Positions 1 to 7,765 of a DNA stretch of 19,625 nucleotides are shown here, in pieces (the first letter of the stretch is position 1; each line of letters opens with the position of its first letter). Made by a program: the position numbers and the translations under genes. Origin of the DNA: Flavobacteriaceae bacterium UBA4439 (lineage in GTDB: Bacteria; Bacteroidota; Bacteroidia; Flavobacteriales; Flavobacteriaceae); the NCBI GenBank assembly GCA_002390455.1, contig DGPN01000061.1, forward strand, positions 20,546 to 40,170, written 5' to 3'. Below the pieces are notes generated by a model. That model was not told the origin of the DNA and did not search any database. It saw nothing but the letters and a program-made list of their open reading frames with translations.

Positions 1-1101
1 GCAGCGGTTGCAGGAGGGATTACATCCTTCATTGAAATGCCCAATACCAATCCCCAAACCACTACCCAAAAAGCCTTGGAGGACAAATTGAATCGAGCAG
101 CAAAAGTCTCCATCGCCAATTATGGTTTTCTATTTGGAGGAACCAATGACAACTTGGAAGAAATCAAGACTTTTGATACCACCCAAGCGGCAGGACTCAA
201 ATTATTCTTGGGATCTTCTACTGGCAATATGTTGGTGGACGATGAGCAGGTATTGAAAAAAATATTTTCTAGTACCGATCTGCCTATTGCCGTTCATTGC
301 GAGGATGAAAGTACCATCCGAAAAAACTTAGCGGAACACATCGCCCAATACGGAGACGATATTCCTATTGAAAAGCATCCAGAAATCAGAAGTGAGGCCG
401 CTTGTTACCGTTCTTCTTCTAAGGCCATTCGCCTAGCCAAAGCCACTGGAGCGCGCTTGCATGTTTTTCATTTGTCCACGGCCATTGAAACCGAATTGTT
501 TTCCAACGATAAGCCATTGGCCGAAAAGAAAATAACTGCCGAGGTCTGTGTCCATCACCTCTGGTTTTCGGAAGAAGACTACGCTCAAAAGGGAACCTTG
601 ATAAAATGGAATCCTGCAGTCAAAAAAGCCAGTGACCGAGAAGCTCTATGGAAAGCCCTCAACGAGGACAAGATTGATGTATTGGCCACAGACCACGCTC
701 CCCATACCCTTGAGGAAAAGCAAAACCCCTACACCAAAGCTCCTTCCGGCGGCCCCTTAGTGCAACATGCCTATATTGCTCTTTTGACTGCCGTACAACA
801 GGGCAAAACCACTTTAGAAAAGCTGGTCGAAAAAGCCTGTCACAATCCTGCAATATTGTTTAAAATCCAAAATAGAGGTTTTCTACGTGAAGGCTATTTT
901 GCCGATTTGGTTTTGGTCGACTTAAATCAAAAATACACCGTTGTCAAAGAAGATTTACGTTACCAATGCGGATGGTCTCCGTTTGAGGGAACCACTTTTG
1001 GAGCCATCATCAAGAAGACCTTTGTCAATGGTAATATCGTGTACAACGATGGAGAAATTATCGAAAGTGCATTGGGTAAAAAACTCACTTTTGATCGATG
1101 A
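1..1101 (+). CDS. pyrC: Dihydroorotase, 5'-partial
   Basis: Third step of pyrimidine synthesis: reversible cyclisation of carbamoyl-aspartate to dihydroorotate in the cytosol. The reading frame is open from base 1, so the N-terminus, including the expected metal-binding HxH, lies outside the window; the ATG at 37 is internal (MPNTNP motif). Visible class I landmarks are the Lys in LKLFLGSSTGN (probable carbamylated metal-bridging lysine), His in AVHCEDE, His in HVFHLST, and the catalytic Asp in LATDHAPHT, followed by the substrate-loop-like APSGGPLVQHA. About 366 residues are present and the C-terminus is intact. Its stop overlaps the start of the DUF4296 gene (ATGA), which points to co-transcription. 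The identification is firm; the subtype is inferred from motifs. Confidence 0.95.
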   Translation, partial: AAVAGGITSFIEMPNTNPQTTTQKALEDKLNRAAKVSIANYGFLFGGTNDNLEEIKTFDTTQAAGLKLFLGSSTGNMLVDDEQVLKKIFSSTDLPIAVHCEDESTIRKNLAEHIAQYGDDIPIEKHPEIRSEAACYRSSSKAIRLAKATGARLHVFHLSTAIETELFSNDKPLAEKKITAEVCVHHLWFSEEDYAQKGTLIKWNPAVKKASDREALWKALNEDKIDVLATDHAPHTLEEKQNPYTKAPSGGPLVQHAYIALLTAVQQGKTTLEKLVEKACHNPAILFKIQNRGFLREGYFADLVLVDLNQKYTVVKEDLRYQCGWSPFEGTTFGAIIKKTFVNGNIVYNDGEIIESALGKKLTFDR

Positions 1102-1457
1102 GTATGAAAAAAATTATTTTCCTTTTACTCTTTATTGTTTTTTCCTGTACAGAGTCGGGGGACAACAAGCCACCCGATGATCTGATCCCTCCCGATCAAA
1201 TGACCAAGGTCATGCTGGACATTATTTTGATGAAAAACATCATACGAGAAGCCTCCTATTTTGTTGATAAAAAGGATCTTCTGGTGGCGGAATATCTCTA
1301 TGAAAAATACGGTATCGATAGCATTCAATTGGCCTCCAGTCAATCCTATTATGCCAAAAATCCCAAAAAATATGTCCCTATCTTTAAAATGATTCAACTG
1401 GAACTTACCAGACTCAATGACAGCATTAATGAATCAATGCGCGTCAAAGAGGAGTAG
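1098..1457 (+). CDS. DUF4296 lipoprotein
   Basis: Small lipoprotein of 119 residues. A short basic start and hydrophobic stretch end at a lipobox (VFSC, Cys17), so it is probably lipidated and anchored after Sec export. The remaining residues are charged and helical, with PPDQMTKVMLDIILMKN near the start of the mature part, typical of DUF4296, a Bacteroidota family of unknown function. The start overlaps the pyrC stop by four bases (ATGA). A second ATG six bases downstream (1104) is an equally good start and leaves the lipobox unchanged. The pyrC neighbourhood is common in flavobacteria but does not reveal the role. Confidence 0.85.
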   Translation: MSMKKIIFLLLFIVFSCTESGDNKPPDDLIPPDQMTKVMLDIILMKNIIREASYFVDKKDLLVAEYLYEKYGIDSIQLASSQSYYAKNPKKYVPIFKMIQLELTRLNDSINESMRVKEE

Positions 1458-1480
1458 CGATTTACGGGTGTTACTGAGTT

Positions 1481-2452
1481 TCAGTCGAAAATCAATTTTG
1501 TGATGGGGGAGTACTCAAAATCTACAAAGGACTTAATTTTGCTTCCGTCGATAGTTTTCTGCTCGTATTGACCAGAAATGATGGCGCGGGTCAAAAAACG
1601 TTTTCTCAAGCCCAGCAGTTGTATCAGGTGTTCCAGTCCCCACAAGAAGTACAAAAATCCTTTGGGGATAAAAAATACCCTTGGACGAAAATTTCCAGTT
1701 TTGAGAAGTGTTTCTACCATGACTTTTCCCGACCAATTTTCAGCTACCAAAATAAAGCGTTCTCCTTCGATTTTAGAATTCATCAGTTTATCCATAACGC
1801 TAATAACATCTTGGATATTGACAAAGGCATTGTTTCCGGTGGTAGTCCATCTCAAGCCTTTTTTGTGTCGTTGGAGTAACTTTTCAATCGGACTGTCTTT
1901 ACCCAGTACGATCCCTGGATTGATGATAACCGCATTGAGTCCCTCTTGCATGGCGCGCCAAACTTCCATTTCGCCTCCGTATTTGGAATAGGCATATGGG
2001 TTTTTGTCGGTATTGAAGTCCCAAGGGGTATTTTCGTCTATGACCGATATAGAAGGGTCGTTGCCCAAGGCAGCTATGGAGCTGACATAGATCAATTTTT
2101 TGACCGAATGAGACAAACAAAGATCCACCAAGTAGGCAGATCCTTTTTCATTAATTTCCAGAAGTTTTTTGGAATCGCGTTGAGCTAAGGAAATATAGCC
2201 AGCGCAATGGAACACATGACTGATGCCTTCAAAGGCAGCTTTCAAACTGGGCAGGTCTCTAAAGTCGGCTTTTCTCCAGGTGATTTTGTCAAAGCGTTCT
2301 TGGGCATCGGTAAATTGAGATTCAAATTGATTCCAAACCCTTTTTTTGTTTGACTCATGTCGGAACATAGCCACGGGAAAAATATCTTTTTGTGCCAAAT
2401 GACACATCAAATGAGAGCCGATAAATCCTGTTGCTCCGGTCACTAAAATCAT
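1481..2452 (-). CDS. NAD-dependent epimerase/dehydratase (extended SDR)
   Basis: A 323-residue extended short-chain dehydrogenase. The Rossmann glycine motif GATGFIG is at residues 6-12, the catalytic Ser lies in IYVSSIAALG (about 121-130), and the active-site YxxxK is Y153-K157 in NPYAYSKYGG. Family members oxidise or epimerise nucleotide sugars or reduce flavonol- or sterol-like carbonyls using NAD(P)H; the substrate cannot be read from the sequence. It is transcribed divergently from tyrS, sharing a gap of 77 bases, and converges on the DUF4296 gene with 23 bases between stops. It is probably a single-gene unit. Confidence 0.88.
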   Translation of the reverse strand: MILVTGATGFIGSHLMCHLAQKDIFPVAMFRHESNKKRVWNQFESQFTDAQERFDKITWRKADFRDLPSLKAAFEGISHVFHCAGYISLAQRDSKKLLEINEKGSAYLVDLCLSHSVKKLIYVSSIAALGNDPSISVIDENTPWDFNTDKNPYAYSKYGGEMEVWRAMQEGLNAVIINPGIVLGKDSPIEKLLQRHKKGLRWTTTGNNAFVNIQDVISVMDKLMNSKIEGERFILVAENWSGKVMVETLLKTGNFRPRVFFIPKGFLYFLWGLEHLIQLLGLRKRFLTRAIISGQYEQKTIDGSKIKSFVDFEYSPITKLIFD

Positions 2453-2485
2453 AAACTAAAACTAATGCTTTTTAAAGAATAATTT

Positions 2486-2513
2486 TTTGTTTTAGGGCAT
2501 AAATCTATCTTTG
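2486..2513 (+). promoter_or_regulatory. Promoter for tyrS (Bacteroidota -33/-7 type)
   Basis: TTTG at 2486-2489, a 16-base spacer, and TATCTTTG at 2506-2513 match the Bacteroidota pattern TTTG...TAnnTTTG. Transcription would start about 10 bases before the tyrS ATG at 2530. Confidence 0.6.
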
Positions 2514-2529
2514 CTTTCAAATCAAAGCA

Positions 2530-3828
2530 ATGCAGAAAAATTTTGTAGAAGAACTTCGTTGGCGAGGCATGTTGCACGACATTATGCCCGAAACAGAGGA
2601 TCATTTGAACCAAAACATCACATCGGGTTATATTGGCTTTGATCCCACGGCCGATTCACTCCACATTGGTAGCTTGGTGCAAATCATGATTTTGATCCAC
2701 TTCCAAAGGGCAGGACATCGACCCATCGCATTGGTCGGTGGAGCCACAGGAATGATTGGCGATCCTTCAGGCAAGTCCGACGAAAGAAACCTTTTGGATG
2801 CAGAGGCATTGAAGAAAAATGAGGATGGTATCAGAAATCAATTGCAAAAATTCCTTGACTTCCACGCTGACAAACCCTCTGCGGCTCAATTGGTTAACAA
2901 TTACGATTGGATGAAAGACTACAGTTTGATTGACTTTTCTCGTGACATTGGGAAGCACTTGACCGTCAACTATATGATGGCCAAGGACTCGGTAAAAAAA
3001 CGCCTTGGCAGCGATTCAAAAGTCGGTATGTCTTTTACAGAATTCACCTACCAATTGCTGCAGGGCTATGACTTTTTACACCTCTATCAAAACATGGACT
3101 GCAAGTTGCAAATGGGCGGCAGTGATCAGTGGGGGAATATCACAACGGGAACAGAATTGATCCGGCGCAAGTTGAGTGGAAAAGCCTATGCCATCACCTG
3201 TCCATTAATTACCAAGGCCGATGGAACAAAATTTGGAAAAACAGAAGGAGGGAATGTTTGGTTGGACAAGACCAGAACCTCTCCCTACAAGTTTTATCAG
3301 TACTGGTTGAACGCCTCTGACGAGGATGCCGAAAATTTCATTAAAATCTTCACCCTTTTGGATAAGGCCACCATAGAAGATTTGATCAAGCAACACCACG
3401 AAAATCCTCATATGAGGTTGTTACAAAAAACCATTGCCGAGGAGGTCACTCGTATGGTTCATTCTGAGGAAGATTTATCCAAAGCCATTCAGGCCAGTCA
3501 AATTTTATTCGGTCGATCCACAGCTGAGGATTTAAAAAACCTTGATCGTCAGACCTTTTTGGAGGTTTTTGAAGGGGTTCCCCAGTCGGAGATTTCCCAT
3601 TCTGATTTGAACAATGGCATCGATATGATCGCCTTGTTGGCTTCCCAAACCTCTTTTTTAAAATCCAATGGAGAGGCCCGCAGGGCACTGAGTGAAAACT
3701 CCATTTCGATCAACAAAACTAAGGTAAACGAAAGTTACACTATCGGATCTGTCGATTTGATCGATGACCAATACATTTTACTGCAAAGGGGTAAAAAAAA
3801 TTACTTTATCGTAAAGGTAGTCCGCTAG
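2530..3828 (+). CDS. tyrS: Tyrosyl-tRNA synthetase
   Basis: Charges tRNA-Tyr with tyrosine. At 432 residues it has the normal length for bacterial TyrRS type 1. Class I signatures are present: HIGS at residues 45-48 and the KMSKS-equivalent KFGKT at 234-238, followed by EGGNVWLD. The middle carries the tyrosine-site segment GGSDQWGNITTG, and the C-terminus has an S4-type RNA-binding domain (ALSENSISINKTKV region). It is a single-gene unit with its own promoter, and its stop overlaps the stop of the opposing LuxE-like gene. Identity is certain. Confidence 0.97.
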   Translation: MQKNFVEELRWRGMLHDIMPETEDHLNQNITSGYIGFDPTADSLHIGSLVQIMILIHFQRAGHRPIALVGGATGMIGDPSGKSDERNLLDAEALKKNEDGIRNQLQKFLDFHADKPSAAQLVNNYDWMKDYSLIDFSRDIGKHLTVNYMMAKDSVKKRLGSDSKVGMSFTEFTYQLLQGYDFLHLYQNMDCKLQMGGSDQWGNITTGTELIRRKLSGKAYAITCPLITKADGTKFGKTEGGNVWLDKTRTSPYKFYQYWLNASDEDAENFIKIFTLLDKATIEDLIKQHHENPHMRLLQKTIAEEVTRMVHSEEDLSKAIQASQILFGRSTAEDLKNLDRQTFLEVFEGVPQSEISHSDLNNGIDMIALLASQTSFLKSNGEARRALSENSISINKTKVNESYTIGSVDLIDDQYILLQRGKKNYFIVKVVR

Positions 3829-4811
3829 ACCACCATCAAGTTGCACCCTCGGATTTCTGAGGCGTCCAAGCGTCCCAAGACTTCAAAGCGTGAATTAGAA
3901 TGAACTTTGCCGAGGTCTTCGGTAGCAATAAAAGCACAGCTATCGCGGTTGGCCAGATCAATGATGTTCAATCCGCCGCCTTGTCCCCAAGGAAGTAGAT
4001 TAAAAGGGTCTTGATTTTCTCTGGCGGCAACGCGCATCCAGGGAGGACAATCAAAGAGACCTTCGCCTTTGGAGTAGGCTTGAGACAAGAGTTCCGTCAT
4101 CCCGTATTCTGAGTAAATTTGGGGGACACCAAACCCCTTTTTCAGTTGATTGTGCAAGGCCTCACGGGTCAATTCTTTTCTCCGGCCTTTCATCCCTCCA
4201 GTTTCCATTATCCAAGTGTGCTGAAGATCAAACGAATACTTCTCCAAAAAATCCAGCAGGGCGAAAGATACCCCCAACAAAAGTGTTTTTTGCCCTTTTT
4301 CTTCCCCCTGGTCAATGGATTTTTTTAGGGACTCCCATTGATTGAGGTAAAAACCACTTTCTGGCTGTTTACTGTTGCGGATCATATCATTGGCCATATA
4401 AATGAGAGAGGAACCCGATCTTTCCATATAAGAGGGCAAAAGGGCCAGTACCCTAAAATCTTCAATGGAACCAAAAAAATATTCAAATCCCTTGCGGAAA
4501 CTCATTTGATAATCTTGCAGTTGGCGGTAATAATGCTTCGAAGGACTTCCACTGTTGGTTGTACTTGAACTAAAAAAACCAACATGATCTGCTTCAAAGG
4601 AGCAAACCCGTTTTGATTTGAAAAAAGAAATGGGGAGATAGGGAATGTCTTTTACTGTGCTGACTTCGGAAGGATGACAGTTGATAAGGTCACAAAAAGA
4701 CCGGTAAACCTTGTTGTTTTCGTACTGAAAATAAAAAGTCTTTAAGGCCAAAGCCTCAAAGGTAGCTTGGCTGTCTATTTCCCAAAAATTCTCCAAATTT
4801 TCGATGGTCAT
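3825..4811 (-). CDS. LuxE-like acyl-activating protein (acyl-protein synthetase family)
   Basis: A 328-residue member of the LuxE/PaaK-like adenylate-forming superfamily. Features seen: an SSSTTNSGSPSKH phosphate-binding stretch at 81-93, LPSYMERSGSSLIYM at about 125-139, METGGMKGR at 202-210, and YGMTE at 236-240, the adenylate-site motif of the superfamily. LuxE in luminous bacteria activates a fatty acid with ATP and holds it as a thioester. Here there is no luxA, luxB, luxC or luxD, so bioluminescence is not implied; the likely role is activation of an unknown carboxylic acid. The gene lies 13 bases downstream of the short T9SS protein on the same strand, so the two are probably co-transcribed. 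The acyl substrate and acceptor are unknown. Confidence 0.82.
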   Translation of the reverse strand: MTIENLENFWEIDSQATFEALALKTFYFQYENNKVYRSFCDLINCHPSEVSTVKDIPYLPISFFKSKRVCSFEADHVGFFSSSTTNSGSPSKHYYRQLQDYQMSFRKGFEYFFGSIEDFRVLALLPSYMERSGSSLIYMANDMIRNSKQPESGFYLNQWESLKKSIDQGEEKGQKTLLLGVSFALLDFLEKYSFDLQHTWIMETGGMKGRRKELTREALHNQLKKGFGVPQIYSEYGMTELLSQAYSKGEGLFDCPPWMRVAARENQDPFNLLPWGQGGGLNIIDLANRDSCAFIATEDLGKVHSNSRFEVLGRLDASEIRGCNLMVV

Positions 4812-4824
4812 TTTGTCAACACAA

Positions 4825-5151
4825 TCAGGGCACCACCAAACGGCTCAACCCTTGTTGGGATCCCTGTTGAATATTTACAATATAGATCCCACTGACCAGG
4901 TTATTGGGCATTACATAATCCTCGTAAGTGGTGATTTGAAAAACCACTTCACCCAAAATATTGAGAATTACAACGTTTTTGACACCAGTAGGTTGGGAGA
5001 CAATGTGGAGCTTACCCCCTGTATAAGGATTGGGATACAATTGAAAGTTTAATTTTTCTGTTGAAATATCATTACCAAAACCTCCTTGTGCATTTTGTGC
5101 AGCAACAAAATGCATTGACAGCAGCGATAAGAGGAGCAGTGTAAAACGCAA
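4825..5151 (-). CDS. Minimal secreted protein with T9SS type A sorting domain
   Basis: A 108-residue protein with a Sec signal peptide (hydrophobic residues 4-16, probable cleavage after HFVAA) and then almost only a T9SS type A C-terminal domain: LYPNPYTGG, a central VVILNILGEVV strand, LVSGIYIVNI, and the terminal LSRLVVP. Such domains normally follow a large secreted enzyme or adhesin and direct it through the outer membrane; here only about 17 residues separate signal peptide and sorting domain. It lies 13 bases upstream of the LuxE-like gene on the same strand and is divergent from the two-component pair. The domain call is confident; what a cargo-free sorting domain does is unknown. Confidence 0.85.
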   Translation of the reverse strand: MRFTLLLLSLLSMHFVAAQNAQGGFGNDISTEKLNFQLYPNPYTGGKLHIVSQPTGVKNVVILNILGEVVFQITTYEDYVMPNNLVSGIYIVNIQQGSQQGLSRLVVP

Positions 5152-5180
5152 AGTCAGATTTTTTTGTAATTAAATTTAAT

Positions 5181-5188
5181 CAAAAATA
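5181..5188 (-). promoter_or_regulatory. Possible -7 element for the T9SS/LuxE-like unit
   Basis: On the minus strand this reads TATTTTTG, matching TAnnTTTG, about 30 bases before the start codon at 5151. No convincing TTTG was found at the -33 distance, so the call is weak. Confidence 0.35.
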
Positions 5189-5210
5189 ATAAAATTAATG
5201 TCGATGATGA

Positions 5211-5238
5211 TTTGTGATCGCTAACAAACTTATATTTA
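5211..5238 (+). promoter_or_regulatory. Candidate promoter for the two-component operon
   Basis: TTTG at 5211-5214, a 16-base spacer and TATATTTA at 5231-5238 (last base differs from TAnnTTTG). It would give a 5' leader of about 40 bases containing the 5269-5283 dyad. Confidence 0.4.
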
Positions 5239-5268
5239 ACTTCGTAAAGAGATAAATATTTAAATTAG

Positions 5269-5283
5269 TAACCTAATAGGTTA
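5269..5283. promoter_or_regulatory. Perfect 15-base dyad abutting the regulator start codon
   Basis: TAACCTAATAGGTTA is a perfect palindrome around a central A, ending one base before the ATG at 5285. It occupies the ribosome-binding region. It could be an operator, for example for autoregulation by the OmpR-type protein it precedes, or a small RNA hairpin (TAACC/GGTTA with a five-base loop) masking translation start. The symmetry is seen directly; the function is inferred. Confidence 0.45.
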
Positions 5284-5284
5284 G

Positions 5285-5977
5285 ATGAAAAAGAAGGATA
5301 TTAAAATTCTGTTGGTTGACGATGAGCCCGATGTTATTGAGATCATAAGATACAATCTCGAACACGAGGGATACAACGTAAAGACAGCTTCTAATGGGAA
5401 AGAGGCTTTACAAAAGGCTCGTAAAAACATTCCTCATTTGATTATTATGGATGTGATGATGCCCGAAATGGATGGCATTGAAGCCTGTGAACAATTGCGT
5501 AGGGATGCCATTTATAATGATACAATTATCATGTTTCTCACTGCTAGGGGGGAAGATTATTCCTATGTAGCGGCTTTTGATGCTGGCGCTGATGACTATG
5601 TCACCAAACCCATCAAACCCAAAATTATTGTTTCCAAAGTAAAATCCCTTTTGCGTCGCCTCAAAAAAGAGGAAGAAAACCAAGATAAAATCCAACTGGG
5701 CAGTCTCATCATTGATAGAGAAAAGTATGAAGTCACCCACAAAGGGAAAAACTTTTCATTGCCCCGAAAGGAATTCGAACTCCTTTACCTTTTGGCTTCC
5801 AAACCAGATAAGGTCGTCAAAAGAGAAAAAATCATGGAAATCGTATGGGGAAGTGAAGTCGTAGTGGGAGATAGAACCATAGATGTCCACATCCGAAAAC
5901 TCAGAGAAAAAGTGAGCGATAAATATTTCAAGACTGTCAAAGGCGTGGGTTACAAATTTATTCAATCCCCCAAATAA
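5285..5977 (+). CDS. OmpR/PhoB-family response regulator
   Basis: A 230-residue DNA-binding response regulator. The receiver domain occupies about residues 6-122, with acidic pocket D12/D13, phospho-acceptor D56 (LIIMDVMMP), T86 and K108 (VTKP). The OmpR-type winged helix follows at about 136-228, with the typical SLPRKEFELLYLLA and RTIDVHIRKLREKV segments. It is followed after 8 bases by its histidine kinase. The order and architecture resemble PhoB-PhoR, but no phosphate transport gene is near, so the stimulus is open. It is not PorX, the T9SS regulator, because that protein carries a different output domain. Confidence 0.93.
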   Translation: MKKKDIKILLVDDEPDVIEIIRYNLEHEGYNVKTASNGKEALQKARKNIPHLIIMDVMMPEMDGIEACEQLRRDAIYNDTIIMFLTARGEDYSYVAAFDAGADDYVTKPIKPKIIVSKVKSLLRRLKKEEENQDKIQLGSLIIDREKYEVTHKGKNFSLPRKEFELLYLLASKPDKVVKREKIMEIVWGSEVVVGDRTIDVHIRKLREKVSDKYFKTVKGVGYKFIQSPK

Positions 5978-5985
5978 TTCTGATT

Positions 5986-7053
5986 TTGAGAATCAAGAAT
6001 TTTAGAGTTGCGTTTCGTTTGTCGGCCATTTTGGTTAGTCTAATGGCCTTTTTGATCTTTCTTTTATTTTTCCTTATAAATCTCAAACCCGACACCGAAG
6101 CTCTGTTCCTGCTGGCAATTATGCTTTTGTTATTCTTCTTTTTTTCAGTGTTCCTTATCAACTTTCGAATTGAACGATTTATTCTCAACAGAATCAAGGA
6201 CATTTACAACGACCTTTCTCCTTCTGGCGTATCGATGAACCAACAAATTGTTCAATACGATATAGAGGCCCTTCGCGAGAGTGTTCAAAAATTTGCCAAT
6301 GACAAAAAACTGGAAATCGAGACCCTCAAAGAGAAGGAAGACTACCGAAAAGAATTTATTGGAAACATTTCACACGAATTAAAAACCCCTTTGTTTACCA
6401 TTCAGGGTTATGTGCTTACTTTGTTGGAGGGAGCCATTGGGGATAAAAATGTCAGGGAAAAATACCTCAAACGAACGGCTAAGGGTGTGGAGCGATTGAT
6501 ATATGTGGTCAAAGATTTGGACTTGATCACCCAATTCGAATCTGGGATCAAAACCATCGACAGGTCTTTTTTTGACATCAATGAACTGATTGTCAATGTT
6601 TTTGATTTGCTCGAAATGCAAGCCGTTAAAAATAAAATTTCTATCGGTTTTGATCGGAAGTATACCCAATCTTATCAGGTTTTTGCCGATGAAGAAAGGA
6701 TACAGCAGGTATTGACCAATTTGATTGTCAATTCACTAAAGTATGGCGTAAAAAACGGAAAAACTCAAGTGAGTTTGGAAGAACTCAATAAAGATAAAAT
6801 ACTGATCAAGATTTCTGATAATGGGGAAGGAATAGAAGAGGAGCACTTGCCTCGACTTTTCGAGCGCTTTTATCGGGTGGATAAATCCGGAAATCGCAAA
6901 GCGGGAGGTTCTGGATTGGGCTTGTCCATCGTCAAGCACATTATCGAAGCCCATCAGGAAAAACTTTTGGTCGAAAGTGCCCGAGGGGTGGGCTCCGAAT
7001 TTTCTTTTACCCTCCAACGGGCTACCAAAGACCTAAAATCTAACCAAGATTAA
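5986..7053 (+). CDS. Two-component sensor histidine kinase (PhoR-like, minimal sensor)
   Basis: A 355-residue membrane kinase. Two transmembrane segments (about 12-33 and 39-60) are separated by only a few residues, so there is essentially no periplasmic sensor; a linker of about 55 residues follows. HisKA is at 117-185 with the phospho-acceptor H130 in ISHELKTP. HATPase_c follows, with N-box LIVNSLKYG, G1 DNGEGI, the FERFYRVDKS F-box and G2 GGSGLGLSIVKHI. The start is a TTG at 5986; the first in-frame Met is residue 20, inside the first helix, which supports the TTG. It probably phosphorylates the adjacent regulator. The signal may be sensed within or through the membrane. Confidence 0.92.
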   Translation: MRIKNFRVAFRLSAILVSLMAFLIFLLFFLINLKPDTEALFLLAIMLLLFFFFSVFLINFRIERFILNRIKDIYNDLSPSGVSMNQQIVQYDIEALRESVQKFANDKKLEIETLKEKEDYRKEFIGNISHELKTPLFTIQGYVLTLLEGAIGDKNVREKYLKRTAKGVERLIYVVKDLDLITQFESGIKTIDRSFFDINELIVNVFDLLEMQAVKNKISIGFDRKYTQSYQVFADEERIQQVLTNLIVNSLKYGVKNGKTQVSLEELNKDKILIKISDNGEGIEEEHLPRLFERFYRVDKSGNRKAGGSGLGLSIVKHIIEAHQEKLLVESARGVGSEFSFTLQRATKDLKSNQD

Positions 7054-7065
7054 TTTCCCATTGGC

Positions 7066-7073
7066 TAAATTTG
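7066..7073 (+). promoter_or_regulatory. -7 promoter element before trmB
   Basis: TAAATTTG matches TAnnTTTG and lies 17 bases before the trmB ATG. A good -33 TTTG is not evident. Confidence 0.4.
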
Positions 7074-7090
7074 TCATCTGATTCAAGGCC

Positions 7091-7765
7091 ATGGGAAGTA
7101 AAAATAAACTTAAACGATTTAAGGAGAACGAAACCTTCAAAAACGTCATTCAGCCATCGCGAGCGATATTGGAAAATGATGCTTTTGAGCTCAAAGGCCA
7201 CTGGCACACAAAGTATTTTGGAAACGACCGCCCCATAGTATTGGAGTTAGGTTGTGGAAAAGGAGAATATACCCTCCATTTGGCCACCCAAAATCCCGAC
7301 AAGAATTTTATTGGTATCGACATCAAAGGGGCTCGCTTTTGGAGGGGTGCCAAGACAGCACTGGTTGAAAATCGAGAAAATATAGCCTTTATCCGTGCGC
7401 AAATCGAGTTGATTGATACCCTTTTTGCCGAAGATGAAGTTTCCGAAATCTGGATTACCTTTCCTGATCCCCAGATCAAATTCAAAAGAAGTAAACACCG
7501 ATTGACCCATCCTGAGTTTTTGAATCGATACCGAAAAATACTAAGAGACAAGGGCTGTGTTCATCTGAAAACCGATAGTGCTTTTTTACACGGATATACT
7601 TTGGGATTAATGCACGACCCAGGATATCACTTACTTTATGCCCATCATGATATTTACAATAATCCCAATGCTCCACAGAGTGCTGTGGCGGTTCAGACCT
7701 TCTATGAAAAAATATTTTTGGAGCAAAACATTCCCATCACCTATCTTCAATTTCAATTCAACTGA
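7091..7765 (+). CDS. trmB: tRNA (guanine-N7)-methyltransferase
   Basis: Methylates G46 in the variable loop of tRNAs using S-adenosylmethionine. At 224 residues it has the usual length. The SAM-binding motif I is LELGCGKGEY (51-60), followed by FIGIDIKGARFWRGA (73-87); the TrmB signature WITFPDPQIKFKRSKHRLTHPEFL spans 121-144. The stop overlaps the next start by one base (TGATG), so the alkyltransferase-like gene is translationally coupled. A -7 promoter element precedes it, so it may be expressed apart from the kinase gene 37 bases upstream. Confidence 0.95.
   Translation: MGSKNKLKRFKENETFKNVIQPSRAILENDAFELKGHWHTKYFGNDRPIVLELGCGKGEYTLHLATQNPDKNFIGIDIKGARFWRGAKTALVENRENIAFIRAQIELIDTLFAEDEVSEIWITFPDPQIKFKRSKHRLTHPEFLNRYRKILRDKGCVHLKTDSAFLHGYTLGLMHDPGYHLLYAHHDIYNNPNAPQSAVAVQTFYEKIFLEQNIPITYLQFQFN

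Noticed and set aside
1578..1991. A 137-residue plus-strand frame
   Set aside because: Antisense shadow of the epimerase gene with no domain-like features.
3825..4811. A bioluminescence (lux) locus
   Set aside because: Only a LuxE-like domain is present; no luciferase subunits, reductase or transferase occur in the window.
5285..7053. PorX/PorY, the T9SS regulators, because a T9SS sorting domain is next door
   Set aside because: The regulator has a normal OmpR winged helix, not the output domain of PorX.
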